Assembly (NCBI GenBank): GCA_018365455.1
Contig: JAGZJZ010000017.1
Span: 62,001-126,000 of the forward strand
Source of the DNA: Clostridiales bacterium
Lineage (GTDB): Bacteria > Bacillota > Clostridia > Lachnospirales > Lachnospiraceae
Reading direction: 5' to 3'
DNA: 64,000 bases
Shown: positions 45,930 through 54,318 of the stretch, piece by piece
Numbering within the stretch: position 1 is the first letter of the stretch
Layout of the letters: every line of letters begins with the position of its first letter
Position numbers and translations under genes: made by a program
The notes under the pieces: generated by a model
Databases searched by the model: none
Seen by the model: the letters and a program-made list of their open reading frames with translations, nothing else
Told to the model about the DNA's origin: nothing

Positions 45930-46838
45930 ATGAAAGAAAAGAAGAAAAAAAGCAGCATGAATAAACTGGAAAAGAAATATTATCCACTTTATATTGTTAT
46001 TCCGGGCGTTGCTGTTTTTACCATATTTTATATTTTTGCCATTGGGGGAGGATTTATATTTTCCTTCACGGACTGGAGCATTTACAATTTTGAAGCGCCA
46101 AATTTTATCGGCATTTCTAATTTTCTGGATCTTTTTGCTTCCCAAAGCTTTCTTCCGGCGTTAGGCCATACTTTTCAATTTGCAGTAATAACAACCATTA
46201 TTAAAGTAGGGATAGGATTGTGCTTTGCCCTTTTGCTGAACCGGGCATTTAAGGGAAGGAATTTTTTCCGTGCAGTGATCTTCCTGCCATGTACCATCGG
46301 TGCACTGGTAATCGGGTATGTATTTACCTTTATCCTGCAGCCGGATACGGGGATATTGAATATCTTCTTAAATAATATTGGACTTGGTGCATTAGCACTG
46401 AACTGGCTTGGAGATACCAATGTGGTGCTCTATTCCGTATGTACGGTGGAATCCTGGATGTGGATCGGGTTTAACACCGCTATTATACTGGCGGGACTTC
46501 AGTCCATCTCCGGTGATTTATATGAGGCAGCCAGAATTGATGGTGCAAGTGCGTGGCAGACCACAAAATCCATCACCCTGCCCCTTGTCACGCCGTCGAT
46601 TAATACAACCATTACTTTATGTGTCATTGGTGGATTTAATATATTTGATATCGTAATGTCCATGACCAATGGTGGACCCAACGGAGCAACCCAGGTAATC
46701 AGTAAATTGTCATATGATGCCATGAGGGTTGGGACACTTGGTTACGCATCTGCAATTAACCTGGTACAGTTTCTGCTGATCGTTATTATTATTTCCCCGT
46801 TATTAAGTTTCTTAAGGAGAAGGGAGCCGGATATCTGA
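45930..46838 (+). CDS. Sugar ABC importer permease (MalF/LacF-like)
   Basis: 302 residues, six membrane segments, and the importer EAA loop YEAARIDGASAWQTTKSITLPLV (split here: YEAARIDGAS and SITLPLV, about 200-222). AAGGAGCT precedes ATG 45930. Its stop overlaps the next permease start by 1 bp (TGATG). Forms the channel with the next gene product. Confidence 0.92.
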   Translation: MKEKKKKSSMNKLEKKYYPLYIVIPGVAVFTIFYIFAIGGGFIFSFTDWSIYNFEAPNFIGISNFLDLFASQSFLPALGHTFQFAVITTIIKVGIGLCFALLLNRAFKGRNFFRAVIFLPCTIGALVIGYVFTFILQPDTGILNIFLNNIGLGALALNWLGDTNVVLYSVCTVESWMWIGFNTAIILAGLQSISGDLYEAARIDGASAWQTTKSITLPLVTPSINTTITLCVIGGFNIFDIVMSMTNGGPNGATQVISKLSYDAMRVGTLGYASAINLVQFLLIVIIISPLLSFLRRREPDI

Positions 46839-47674
46839 TGAAAGCAAATTTAAAAACGAAAAGAGTTCTTTCAAAAACAGCGGTCTATGTGATCTGCATT
46901 CTCATGACATTTGCCGTAATTTTCCCATTTCTTCTCGTCATTCTGACGGCATTTAAATCCGTGGAAGAATCAGCAGTAGTAACCCTTTCACTTCCAAAAG
47001 TATTTCTGTGGGAAAACTTCAGCTATGTTATTGAAAAAGGACAGCTGCTGCGGGCATTTAAAAATAGTTTTATCATAACCGGACTGGTTGTACTGCTGAC
47101 CGTTTTGATCTCTTCCGTAACGGCCTTTATCATCTCACGGCGCAGCGATAAAACAAGCAAAGTACTTTCCGGATATTTTCTAATCGGAATGATTGCACCG
47201 CTGGCATTGATTCCTGAGGTTATTATCGTTAAGACACTGGGACTAAGCGGTACCTATGCTTCCATTATTTTAATACATATTGCAGCCAGAATGCCGCTTA
47301 GTATCATGATCTATTCCGGTGTAATTAAGGGTATTCCAAGAGCACTGGATGAATCGGCAATGCTGGAAGGAGCAGGATTCTTCAATATGTTCTACCGGGT
47401 AATCTTCCCGTTGTTAAAACCTGCTATTTTTACAAATGTAATTATTACATTTATGGGTGTATGGAATGATTTCCAGATCTCATTATATTTCGTAACAGAC
47501 ACGGCAAAGAATACCGTACCGCTGAGTATCTACAGTTTTGTGGGGTATATGACATATAAATGGAACTATGTGTGTGCATTTATTGTGTTGTCCATTCTTC
47601 CGATCCTGGTTGTGTATTGTGCGGCACAAAAATATATTGTGGATGGCATGATTGCCGGAGCAGTTAAGAGTTAG
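46838..47674 (+). CDS. Sugar ABC importer permease (MalG/LacG-like)
   Basis: 278 residues with six membrane segments and EAA loop RALDESAMLEGAGFFNMFYR. Coupled to the preceding gene by TGATG. A 9-bp gap separates it from the GH36 gene. No ATP-binding subunit gene in the cluster. Confidence 0.92.
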   Translation: MKANLKTKRVLSKTAVYVICILMTFAVIFPFLLVILTAFKSVEESAVVTLSLPKVFLWENFSYVIEKGQLLRAFKNSFIITGLVVLLTVLISSVTAFIISRRSDKTSKVLSGYFLIGMIAPLALIPEVIIVKTLGLSGTYASIILIHIAARMPLSIMIYSGVIKGIPRALDESAMLEGAGFFNMFYRVIFPLLKPAIFTNVIITFMGVWNDFQISLYFVTDTAKNTVPLSIYSFVGYMTYKWNYVCAFIVLSILPILVVYCAAQKYIVDGMIAGAVKS

Positions 47675-47683
47675 GAGTATCAA

Positions 47684-49453
47684 ATGGATAAATTAACATA
47701 TAGAATCGGAGCGATTCCGCCCCAGAGAGAAAGAGCTGTTACTTGCCAGGAAGAACAAAAAGGAGAGGTGGCATTTATACACTTTACTGTGCAGTCAGAA
47801 AAGGAGGCAGTCTTTACGCCTCTGACTTTAAGGATTTATGTGCCGGCAATCCAGGTACATTACAGATGGTCACCGAAATTACATCTGATCAAGGGGCTGA
47901 ATTCCGATTGGTTTGAGAATTTATATCTCACCAATGGATTTACGGGTGCTCCGGTGGAATGCCTGCTTTCTCCTAGCCAGAAAAACTGCGCCTGTATCGG
48001 ACTTTCCGACACCTTAAGCACCATTGGATTAAAAGCACTGCCGGTGGAAGAAACCGGGGAATATGAATTTGAAATCAGATTGTTTTGCCGGGAAGCGGTC
48101 CCCAGAAAATCATATGAGATCACCGTTCGGCTGGATATGAGAGAGATTCCCTATTATCAGAGCCTGCAAGAGATATCCCGGTGGTGGGAAACTTTGGAGG
48201 GAATGGCTCCTGCTTTCGTTCCTCCAAATGCCAAAGAGCTTGTGTACTCCACCTGGTACAGCTATCACCAGCGGGTCAGTCAGGATGAACTTTTACAGCA
48301 GTGTACGCTGGCAAAAGAACTGGGCTGCGGTACGGTAATCATCGATGACGGCTGGCAGACAGAGGATAATGCCAGGGGGTATGCATACTGTGGGGACTGG
48401 GAAGCAGCCAGATCAAAGATGCCTGACATCCGGAAATTTACGGACAGCCTCCATCAGATTGGAATGCGTGCTATGTTCTGGTATAGTGTACCGTTTATCG
48501 GAGAGAGATCCGCTAACTTTGCACGTTTTCAGGATATGCTTATCGATCCCGATGCACAAAGAGAATGGCATGTGCTGGATCCAAGATATCCGGCGGTTCG
48601 GGAATTCATAATCGGACTATATGAAAAAGCACTGGCTGAGTGGGGGCTGGACGGCTTTAAGCTGGACTTTGTGGACGAGTTTGTCGTCACGGGGTTCAGC
48701 GGCAGGGAATCAGATGAAAGAAGGGATTATCAGTCTTTTGAAGAAGCCGCAGACCGGTTAATGACGGACTGTATCAGCAGGCTTAAGCAGATAAAGCCTG
48801 ATATCCTGCTGGAATTCCGCCAGACCTATAACGGACCGAGAATGCGTACCTATGGAAATATTTTTCGTGCGGTAGACTGTCCCATGGATGACGTGGAAAA
48901 TAAAGTCCGGGTTACGGATATCCGGTTGATTGCAGGAGACAGCGCTGTGCATTCCGATATGGTCATGTGGCATTACGAGGACCCGGTAGAAAGTGCAGCA
49001 CTTCAGATCATTCAGATTTTATTCAGTGTACCGCAGATATCCATGCGGCTGGAAGAGCTGAAGAAGGAACATTATCAGATGCTGAAATTTTATTGTTCCC
49101 TTTGGATAAGGTATAAACAGGCTTTTACAGATGGAGAATTTATACCGCTTCATCCTACAGAAAGATATAGTGTCATCAAAGGAATCCATAAGAATACATT
49201 CGTTTGTACTTATCATCTTACAGAGCTAATCGAAATGGAAAAGTGTTATGATGAGATGCTTTTTGTAAATGGTACCAGCCGGTCAGAGCTGATCCTTTCG
49301 GTAAAAGAAGAGGGGATGTTTGACAGAGAAGTATTTGACTGTATGGGAAATATGACCCAAAAAGACCGTTTCTATGTAAAGATGGGGGCACAGATCTGGC
49401 ATGTGCCTGAAAGTGGATGTGTGCTCCTAAAAAAATGCAGGAGAGCTCAATAA
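47684..49453 (+). CDS. GH36/clan-D alpha-galactosidase-like glycoside hydrolase
   Basis: 589 residues, no signal peptide, so intracellular: it would cleave imported oligosaccharides. An N-terminal beta-domain (about 1-160) precedes the barrel. Landmarks: CGTVIIDDGWQTEDN, then nucleophile Asp328 in DGFKLDFVDE, then LLEFRQTYNGPRMRTYGN and RAVDCPMDD, with the likely acid/base Asp in that last segment. Shorter than the typical ~720-residue GH36 group I enzymes; closer to short GH36 or GH27-like forms. Specificity for alpha-galactose is inferred by family. Last gene of the importer operon, followed by a very long hairpin. Confidence 0.85.
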   Translation: MDKLTYRIGAIPPQRERAVTCQEEQKGEVAFIHFTVQSEKEAVFTPLTLRIYVPAIQVHYRWSPKLHLIKGLNSDWFENLYLTNGFTGAPVECLLSPSQKNCACIGLSDTLSTIGLKALPVEETGEYEFEIRLFCREAVPRKSYEITVRLDMREIPYYQSLQEISRWWETLEGMAPAFVPPNAKELVYSTWYSYHQRVSQDELLQQCTLAKELGCGTVIIDDGWQTEDNARGYAYCGDWEAARSKMPDIRKFTDSLHQIGMRAMFWYSVPFIGERSANFARFQDMLIDPDAQREWHVLDPRYPAVREFIIGLYEKALAEWGLDGFKLDFVDEFVVTGFSGRESDERRDYQSFEEAADRLMTDCISRLKQIKPDILLEFRQTYNGPRMRTYGNIFRAVDCPMDDVENKVRVTDIRLIAGDSAVHSDMVMWHYEDPVESAALQIIQILFSVPQISMRLEELKKEHYQMLKFYCSLWIRYKQAFTDGEFIPLHPTERYSVIKGIHKNTFVCTYHLTELIEMEKCYDEMLFVNGTSRSELILSVKEEGMFDREVFDCMGNMTQKDRFYVKMGAQIWHVPESGCVLLKKCRRAQ

Positions 49454-49507
49454 TACACGCAAACGAACGGTGATGGCAGACGCTTAGCAGATGAGGTGTG
49501 CACGAAG

Positions 49508-49584
49508 ATGGGGGGTGGAGGAATATCATGAACGCTATGGGGATACCATAGCGTTCATGATATTCCTCCACTCCCCATTTTTTG
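49508..49584 (+). terminator. 33-bp near-perfect hairpin with T-tail
   Basis: Arms 49508-49540 and 49546-49578 pair over 33 bp with one G-T pair and a 5-nt loop, followed by T6. It ends the glycan operon and separates it from the convergent small gene. Confidence 0.85.
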
Positions 49585-49611
49585 CATGATCCGGCTGATT
49601 TTATAAACTGA

Positions 49612-49827
49612 TTACAGTGATTCCCTTTCAAAAATGATTTGATAATTCATGGCGGCATAAATTCCGGTTTTTTCATTAAATGGTACCACGATCTGTTTTA
49701 ACCGCCATCCTTTTTCTGCTTCCATAAGTATGACTTCTTTACATTCTTCAAAAGTATCTCCCGCCTTAGTTTTTCGGCCATTTTCTTTTTTGGGCACTTC
49801 CACAAATTTGTACTCGTATTTTTTCAT
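49612..49827 (-). CDS. DUF4177 family small protein
   Basis: 71 residues, beginning MKKYEYKFVEVP and with DTFEECKEVILMEAEKGWRL and NYQIIFER, which match the DUF4177 pattern. Cytoplasmic, function unknown. A strong promoter lies upstream on the minus strand (49909-49881). GGGGGATAAG precedes ATG 49827. Confidence 0.8.
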   Translation of the reverse strand: MKKYEYKFVEVPKKENGRKTKAGDTFEECKEVILMEAEKGWRLKQIVVPFNEKTGIYAAMNYQIIFERESL

Positions 49828-49880
49828 AATCTTATCCCCCTGACTTCGTCAAATATTAAATTATCAGCATCTATATATGT

Positions 49881-49909
49881 ATTATAATAAGGGAACTTGT
49901 CATTGTCAA
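49881..49909 (-). promoter_or_regulatory. Promoter of the DUF4177 gene
   Basis: Minus strand: TTGACA (49909-49904), 17 bp, TATAAT (49886-49881). A consensus-quality sigma-A promoter. Confidence 0.85.
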
Positions 49910-50008
49910 AGAATTCCGGGATGGAAACGGGATTAAAACCAGAGCTTTTATAGTATTTGTAAATTCAGAAGGTATAACCCGGACGTGGGATCCGGGCTAT
50001 GAGAGAAA

Positions 50009-50031
50009 GTAATAACATTAGTTGTTATTAC
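50009..50031. other. Palindrome in the 49910-50223 intergenic region
   Basis: GTAATAACA (50009-50017) pairs with TGTTATTAC (50023-50031). It may be an operator for either neighbour. Nothing else stands out in this stretch; the ribosome site for the next gene is TGAGGAAAAT. Confidence 0.4.
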
Positions 50032-50223
50032 ACTAATAGTTTAATATATATTTGCAGTCATGTCAATAAGAAATATAGGTTTTCTGATCAAAACAGGATA
50101 AAATAAGAAAAAGTTTCTTAAAAAGGGACTGTCTTGCATTTTCAGCCGATATTTATTGAAAATATATACCTGATACCATATAATAATGTTTATTAAAATA
50201 AAAAGTAATATGAGGAAAATAAA

Positions 50224-50892
50224 ATGATCAGAGAAGTAAATCTGCAGGAAATATCCGATGGAAAATTATATGGATTAAATGATATGGTAAAAGCAGACTG
50301 TCAGGATTGCAGCGGTTGTTCCGCCTGCTGTCAGGGGATGGGGGATTCCATAATTCTGGATCCGCTGGATATATTCCGTTTAACTACAAATTTGAATTGC
50401 TCTTTTGAAGAATTGCTGAAGGAGAAAGTTACATTGAATATCGTAGACAGCATGATCCTGCCAAACCTGAAAATGGCGGAAGGTTCGGAGCGCTGCGCTT
50501 TCTTAAATAAAGAGGGAAGATGCAGTATCCATAAATTCCGTCCGGGTATATGCAGAATTTTCCCCCTTGGAAGATTCTATGAGAACAATTCTTTTCAATA
50601 TTTTTTGCAGATTCATGAGTGCAAAAAGGATAACAGATCGAAGGTAAAGGTTCGAAAATGGATTGATACACCGGACGCAAAAAACTATGAACAATTTATT
50701 GTAGAATGGCATTATTTTTTAAAAGATATGCAGAAGATGCTGGAAAGTGACCAAAATGAGCATCTGATGAAAGATATTGGGATGTACATACTGAAATATT
50801 TTTATTTAATGCCCTATGAATCGGGCAGTGATTTTTATGGAGAGTTTCGGGAACGGTTAGATACAGCCAGGGAATTTGTGAAAACATTATAA
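50224..50892 (+). CDS. YkgJ family cysteine-cluster protein
   Basis: 222 residues. CQDCSGCSACCQGMG near residue 24-38 and CAFLNKEGRCSIHKFRPGIC near 98-117 are the metal-binding cysteine clusters of the YkgJ/UPF0153 family, probably a Zn or Fe-S site. Function unknown; many members lie near methyltransferases. C-terminal half is helical. GAGGAAAAT precedes ATG 50224. Confidence 0.85.
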   Translation: MIREVNLQEISDGKLYGLNDMVKADCQDCSGCSACCQGMGDSIILDPLDIFRLTTNLNCSFEELLKEKVTLNIVDSMILPNLKMAEGSERCAFLNKEGRCSIHKFRPGICRIFPLGRFYENNSFQYFLQIHECKKDNRSKVKVRKWIDTPDAKNYEQFIVEWHYFLKDMQKMLESDQNEHLMKDIGMYILKYFYLMPYESGSDFYGEFRERLDTAREFVKTL

Positions 50893-50962
50893 GGCTGGAA
50901 CGTGCAGGATCACGTGATGTACTTGACTTGGAGTCTGCCAGCTAACTTACGTATTGGAGAGT

Positions 50963-51058
50963 CTGCCCCGAAAATAGACAGCGTGGTTTAATTTCATTAC
51001 GCTTTATATTTTAGGGGCAGCGCCTTTACAAAGTGTAAGGCATGTATGCCTCACTTTG
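50963..51058. terminator. Two hairpins between convergent genes
   Basis: CTGCCCCGAAAATA (50963-50976) pairs with TATTTTAGGGGCAG (51007-51020), one mismatch. CAAAGTG-TAAGGCAT (51029-51043) pairs with ATGCCTCACTTTG (51046-51058), with a one- to two-base bulge. No T-tail is clear on either strand. Confidence 0.55.
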
Positions 51059-51077
51059 CGGTTGATGTGCATTAAAT

Positions 51078-51404
51078 TTATAATAGACTCTGGTCAAAAG
51101 TGATTTCGTCAAAGTTTTGTCCGTTTTCAAGATCATGCTGGTTGTGATAGAATTTTACCGTAAAGGAATCGGTATCAGAGTCAGGATTCTCATGCTGGTA
51201 TTCTTTGTAGGTTTCCACCGCAATTTCTTTTAACTGGGCAGATGACCAGGTGTTTGTTACAATAATGTTCAATACGCAGGTATTGGTACGGTTAGCTTCG
51301 GTATTAAATGCATTTACTACTTTGTATTCCGGACCTTTAAAGAGAGCAAAAGCCCAAAGGGAAGCAAGGCATACCAATGTAATTAGGATTTTCTTTTTCT
51401 TCAT
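51078..51404 (-). CDS. Small secreted or membrane-anchored hypothetical protein
   Basis: 108 residues from ATG 51404, preceded by GGAGGTG at 51417-51411; the upstream in-frame ATG at 51413 lies inside that site. N-terminal basic residues and a hydrophobic segment (ILITLVCLASLWAFALF, about 5-21) suggest a signal anchor or signal peptide. The rest is a small mixed domain (TCVLNIIVTNTW, then TVKFYHNQHDLENG) that I do not recognise. Confidence 0.65.
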   Translation of the reverse strand: MKKKKILITLVCLASLWAFALFKGPEYKVVNAFNTEANRTNTCVLNIIVTNTWSSAQLKEIAVETYKEYQHENPDSDTDSFTVKFYHNQHDLENGQNFDEITFDQSLL

Positions 51405-51491
51405 AATGAACACCTCCTAACTATACTGTACCATAAATGGCAGTGTTTTTATGCTGGTATTTGATGGGAGTGGAGAAAATTGACGGGAATG

Positions 51492-51507
51492 AATTTTCAA
51501 ACACGCT
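51492..51507 (+). repeat. 16-bp inverted repeat, left arm
   Basis: AATTTTCAAACACGCT is the exact reverse complement of 53149-53164. Together they bracket the K+ channel and ROK genes. Confidence 0.7.
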
Positions 51508-51541
51508 CTAGTCTGGAAGCGGACAGATAAAGGAATATGAA

Positions 51542-51961
51542 ATGAAAAAATTAAAAAGACTGTGGAAAATTTTAAAGATAACAAATGTTGATAAGATGTT
51601 AATTGGATTTTTTCTTTTTATCCTGGGAATCTCTTTTGTATTTCTGGCGGCAGAGCCTGAGGTAAAGACATATGGAGATGCTTTATGGTATGCATTCAGT
51701 GTCATTACTACTATTGGATTCGGAGATTATTATGCAGTTACGGCTGTGGGACGAATCTGTACCGTGGTATTGGGACTTTATGGTATTCTGATCGTTGCCC
51801 TTATTCCAGGAGTTGTGGTGAGCTATTACCTGGAATTTATACAGAACAAAATGGATGAAACAGCCGGTGTGTTTTTGGAAAAACTGGAAAACCTGGATCA
51901 GCTGTCTAAGGAAGAACTCCGTGATATCTCTGAGAAAATAAAGAAGGGCCGTTATAAATAA
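51542..51961 (+). CDS. Two-transmembrane potassium channel (KcsA-like)
   Basis: 139 residues: a first membrane segment (IGFFLFILGISFVFLAAEP, about 22-40), pore helix and selectivity filter TTIGFGD (about 58-64), second segment (TVVLGLYGILIVALIPGVVV), then a cytoplasmic coiled-coil-like tail (NKMDETAGVFLEKLENLDQL). Expected to be a homotetramer. ATG 51542 is preceded by AAAGGAAT. One base separates its stop codon from the ROK gene ATG, so the two are cotranscribed. Confidence 0.9.
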   Translation: MKKLKRLWKILKITNVDKMLIGFFLFILGISFVFLAAEPEVKTYGDALWYAFSVITTIGFGDYYAVTAVGRICTVVLGLYGILIVALIPGVVVSYYLEFIQNKMDETAGVFLEKLENLDQLSKEELRDISEKIKKGRYK

Positions 51962-51962
51962 T

Positions 51963-53084
51963 ATGGGAAAAGATGTGAAAATAGCAGAAACGAAAAGAAA
52001 TAACAAAATTCGGATTGCCAAGTTTATTTCATCCAAAGGGGTTACATCCAAAGCTGAGATTGCAAATGTCCTGGGGTTGAGCATGCCAACGACACTGCAA
52101 AATGTCAAAGAACTGGTTGCGGAGGGGATTGCCGTGGAAAACGGGGTCTATGAGTCTACCGGCGGGCGCAAGGCAAAAGCGATTTCCATAGCTCCGGATA
52201 TCGGATATGTGATAGGGATTGATATCATCAACCACCATATTACCATAGTGCTGGTTAATATGAAAAAAGAACTTCTGGAGATTGAACGTACCAGAAAGAT
52301 GTTTGCTCCGGATTTTGCATATTATGAAACACTGGGCGATTTGATTCGGGATTTTATCTCAAAAGTAAAAGTCAGGAATGAAAAGATTCTGGGGATTGGC
52401 ATTTCTCTGCCCGGAATAGTAGACCGGGAGCAGAAAGTCCTGATCCGTTCCCATACACTGGGCGTGAGCAATGTGAGTTTTAAATGCTTAGATGAGTTTA
52501 TTGACTTTGACTTTGCGCTGGAGAACGATGCAAACAGTGCCGCATATGCGGAACTTGGCAGCGAGACCGAGAATACCATATACCTGTCATTGAGCAATAC
52601 GGTGGGTGGAGCAATTTTCTTGCATGACCGACTTTATCTGGGGGAAAATTTTAAGAGTGCAGAGTTTGGGCATATGGTAATTGAAAAAGACGGCAAAACC
52701 TGCTATTGCGGCAAAAAAGGCTGTGTGGATGCCTATTGCGCTGCAAAAGTCCTGATGAAACATGCCGGTGGAAGTCTGGAACTGTTTTTTGACAGGCTGA
52801 GAAAAAATGATGAGGAATGTCTCCGGGTCTGGGATGAATATCTGGAGTATCTGGCTGTAACGATTACCAATCTGCGCATGGCATTTGACTGCAATATGAT
52901 ACTGGGCGGTTATGTGGGCGGTTATCTGGAAGAGTTCCGCATGGATCTGAATAAAAGGGTATTGAAATACAATAATTTCGATATAGATACATCCTATATC
53001 AGAACAGGAAGATACAAACTGGAAGCATCTGCTTACGGTGTTACCATGGGTTTTGCAGAATCCTTTTTTGACAGTCTGCAGTAA
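51963..53084 (+). CDS. ROK family transcriptional regulator (NagC/XylR type)
   Basis: 373 residues. N-terminal winged helix (RIAKFISSKGVTSKAEIANV, then LSMPTTLQNVKEL, about 18-60), then ROK actin-like ATPase/sugar-binding fold: GIDIINHHITIVL, NDANSAAYAELG, and the zinc site CYCGKKGCVDAYCA. It probably represses sugar genes; the nearest are the glycan operon to the left and the K+ channel it is coupled with. No ligand can be inferred. Confidence 0.9.
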   Translation: MGKDVKIAETKRNNKIRIAKFISSKGVTSKAEIANVLGLSMPTTLQNVKELVAEGIAVENGVYESTGGRKAKAISIAPDIGYVIGIDIINHHITIVLVNMKKELLEIERTRKMFAPDFAYYETLGDLIRDFISKVKVRNEKILGIGISLPGIVDREQKVLIRSHTLGVSNVSFKCLDEFIDFDFALENDANSAAYAELGSETENTIYLSLSNTVGGAIFLHDRLYLGENFKSAEFGHMVIEKDGKTCYCGKKGCVDAYCAAKVLMKHAGGSLELFFDRLRKNDEECLRVWDEYLEYLAVTITNLRMAFDCNMILGGYVGGYLEEFRMDLNKRVLKYNNFDIDTSYIRTGRYKLEASAYGVTMGFAESFFDSLQ

Positions 53085-53099
53085 TGAAAAATAAATATT

Positions 53100-53129
53100 A
53101 GGAATGCGACATGCTGATGTCGTATTCCT
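53100..53129 (+). terminator. Hairpin after the ROK gene
   Basis: AGGAATGCGACAT (53100-53112) pairs with ATGTCGTATTCCT (53117-53129) with one G-T pair. No T-run follows. Confidence 0.55.
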
Positions 53130-53148
53130 AATGTTAGAATTGGACGAA

Positions 53149-53164
53149 AGCGTGTTTGAAAATT
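53149..53164 (-). repeat. 16-bp inverted repeat, right arm
   Basis: Reverse complement of 51492-51507. It also starts a local hairpin with CAAACACGCGCT at 53180-53191. Confidence 0.7.
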
Positions 53165-53211
53165 TACTTCCGCCATTTGCAAACACGCGCTAAACGAAGG
53201 AGGATTTGAAT

Positions 53212-53568
53212 ATGCCATTTACTGAAATATGTATTTATCAAGTCAAGCCGCAAAAGGTTGATGAGTTTGAGGCACTAATGCTTGAAGTTAAGAGTTTTTT
53301 AGAAAAGCAAAAAGGACTACTTTTACTTCGATTTGTCAAAAGAGAGTACCACATAGACATGGAGCAAATCAAAGAAGGATTACCACCGCCTAAAATCACT
53401 CGCATTGTAAAAAGCGTTAAGTACATGCTCTATTGGGAGTTTGATACGAAAGAAAGCTATGGAGCTGCACAAAAAAATCTTTACGAAAGCTATTGGAAGT
53501 CTATTGAAAAATGCTTAGTAGTGCCACATGACAAATATTTGGGAGAGGATTTGTTTTCATGGAGTTAG
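53212..53568 (+). CDS. Small alpha/beta-barrel protein (antibiotic-biosynthesis-monooxygenase-like fold)
   Basis: 118 residues from ATG 53212 with AAGGAGG in front. Layout E-I-C-I-Y-Q-V-K-P...VDEFEALMLEVKSFLEKQKG...LLRFVKR and a late VKYMLYWEFDTKESYGAAQK fit a dimeric ferredoxin-like ABM-type fold. It is a low-specificity fold call; the function is unknown. Confidence 0.65.
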   Translation: MPFTEICIYQVKPQKVDEFEALMLEVKSFLEKQKGLLLLRFVKREYHIDMEQIKEGLPPPKITRIVKSVKYMLYWEFDTKESYGAAQKNLYESYWKSIEKCLVVPHDKYLGEDLFSWS

Positions 53569-53635
53569 CATTTAAAATACGAAAATGTGGCGTAGAAACA
53601 GCTTGCCGTAAAAAACAGAATAACAGAGTGATGAT

Positions 53636-54030
53636 ATGCAGATAGACAGACTAATTCAAATCGTATTTCTGCTGTTAAGCCATAAGAACCTAACAGCGAA
53701 ACAATTGGGGGAGGAATAACAAACCAGTTGTTCAACCGCCAAATACCGGAAAATTTTTCTATTACGCCTATCTACCGGGAAGAATATAATACGCCCATAT
53801 TCATATTACACTTTTCAGAAAAAATAGCATATAAAGTCTATGACGAATTTCAAGAGAAGTACATAAAGAAATTAGAGGATGGCACACTGGAAGTAACTTT
53901 TAGATACCAGCTTAGCGATTGGACTTTCCGCTATCTGCTTTCCTTTGGTGAGCATGTTAAAATAATTGCGCCTATTGAAGCAAGAAATATGCTAAAGGAA
54001 AAGGCGAAAAAGATACTTTCTATGTACTAA
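53636..54030 (+). pseudogene. Broken YafY/WYL-type transcriptional regulator
   Basis: ATG 53636 opens MQIDRLIQIVFLLLSHKNLTAK, the usual N-terminus of the HTH of these proteins, but it ends at TAA 53717-53719. In another frame, 53728-54030 gives a typical C-terminal WCX-like end (KLEDGTLEVTFRYQLSDW, then LLSFGEHVKIIAPIEARNML and KEKAKKILSMY). Most of the helix-turn-helix and the WYL core is missing, so a deletion has removed about 150-180 codons. Non-functional. Confidence 0.8.
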
Positions 54031-54039
54031 TAAGTACAG

Positions 54040-54078
54040 AACCGCTTGTGTAGTTTTATGCTGCACAGGCGGTTTTGT
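54040..54078 (+). terminator. Terminator after the WYL remnant
   Basis: AACCGCTTGTG (54040-54050) pairs with CACAGGCGGTT (54064-54074), one G-T pair, then TTTGTT. The AT-rich stretch 54079-54318 shows no gene. Confidence 0.75.
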
Positions 54079-54318
54079 TATATCCATTATTACGACAAAA
54101 AGAGGGTGAAAATTAAGTTATCCACAGAGGACAATATTTAATGACGTTGTTTGAAGGGGTCTATCCTTATACAAATTACATAAATATTGGAAATTAATTT
54201 AGGAGAATCAACGAAAATGAATTTAGGGATTGACTTTTTCTTAAAATAGAACAATAATATAATTACTTTAATAAAACATTTAATAAAAGAAAATACATAG
54301 AATAAAAGGAGAAGAATT

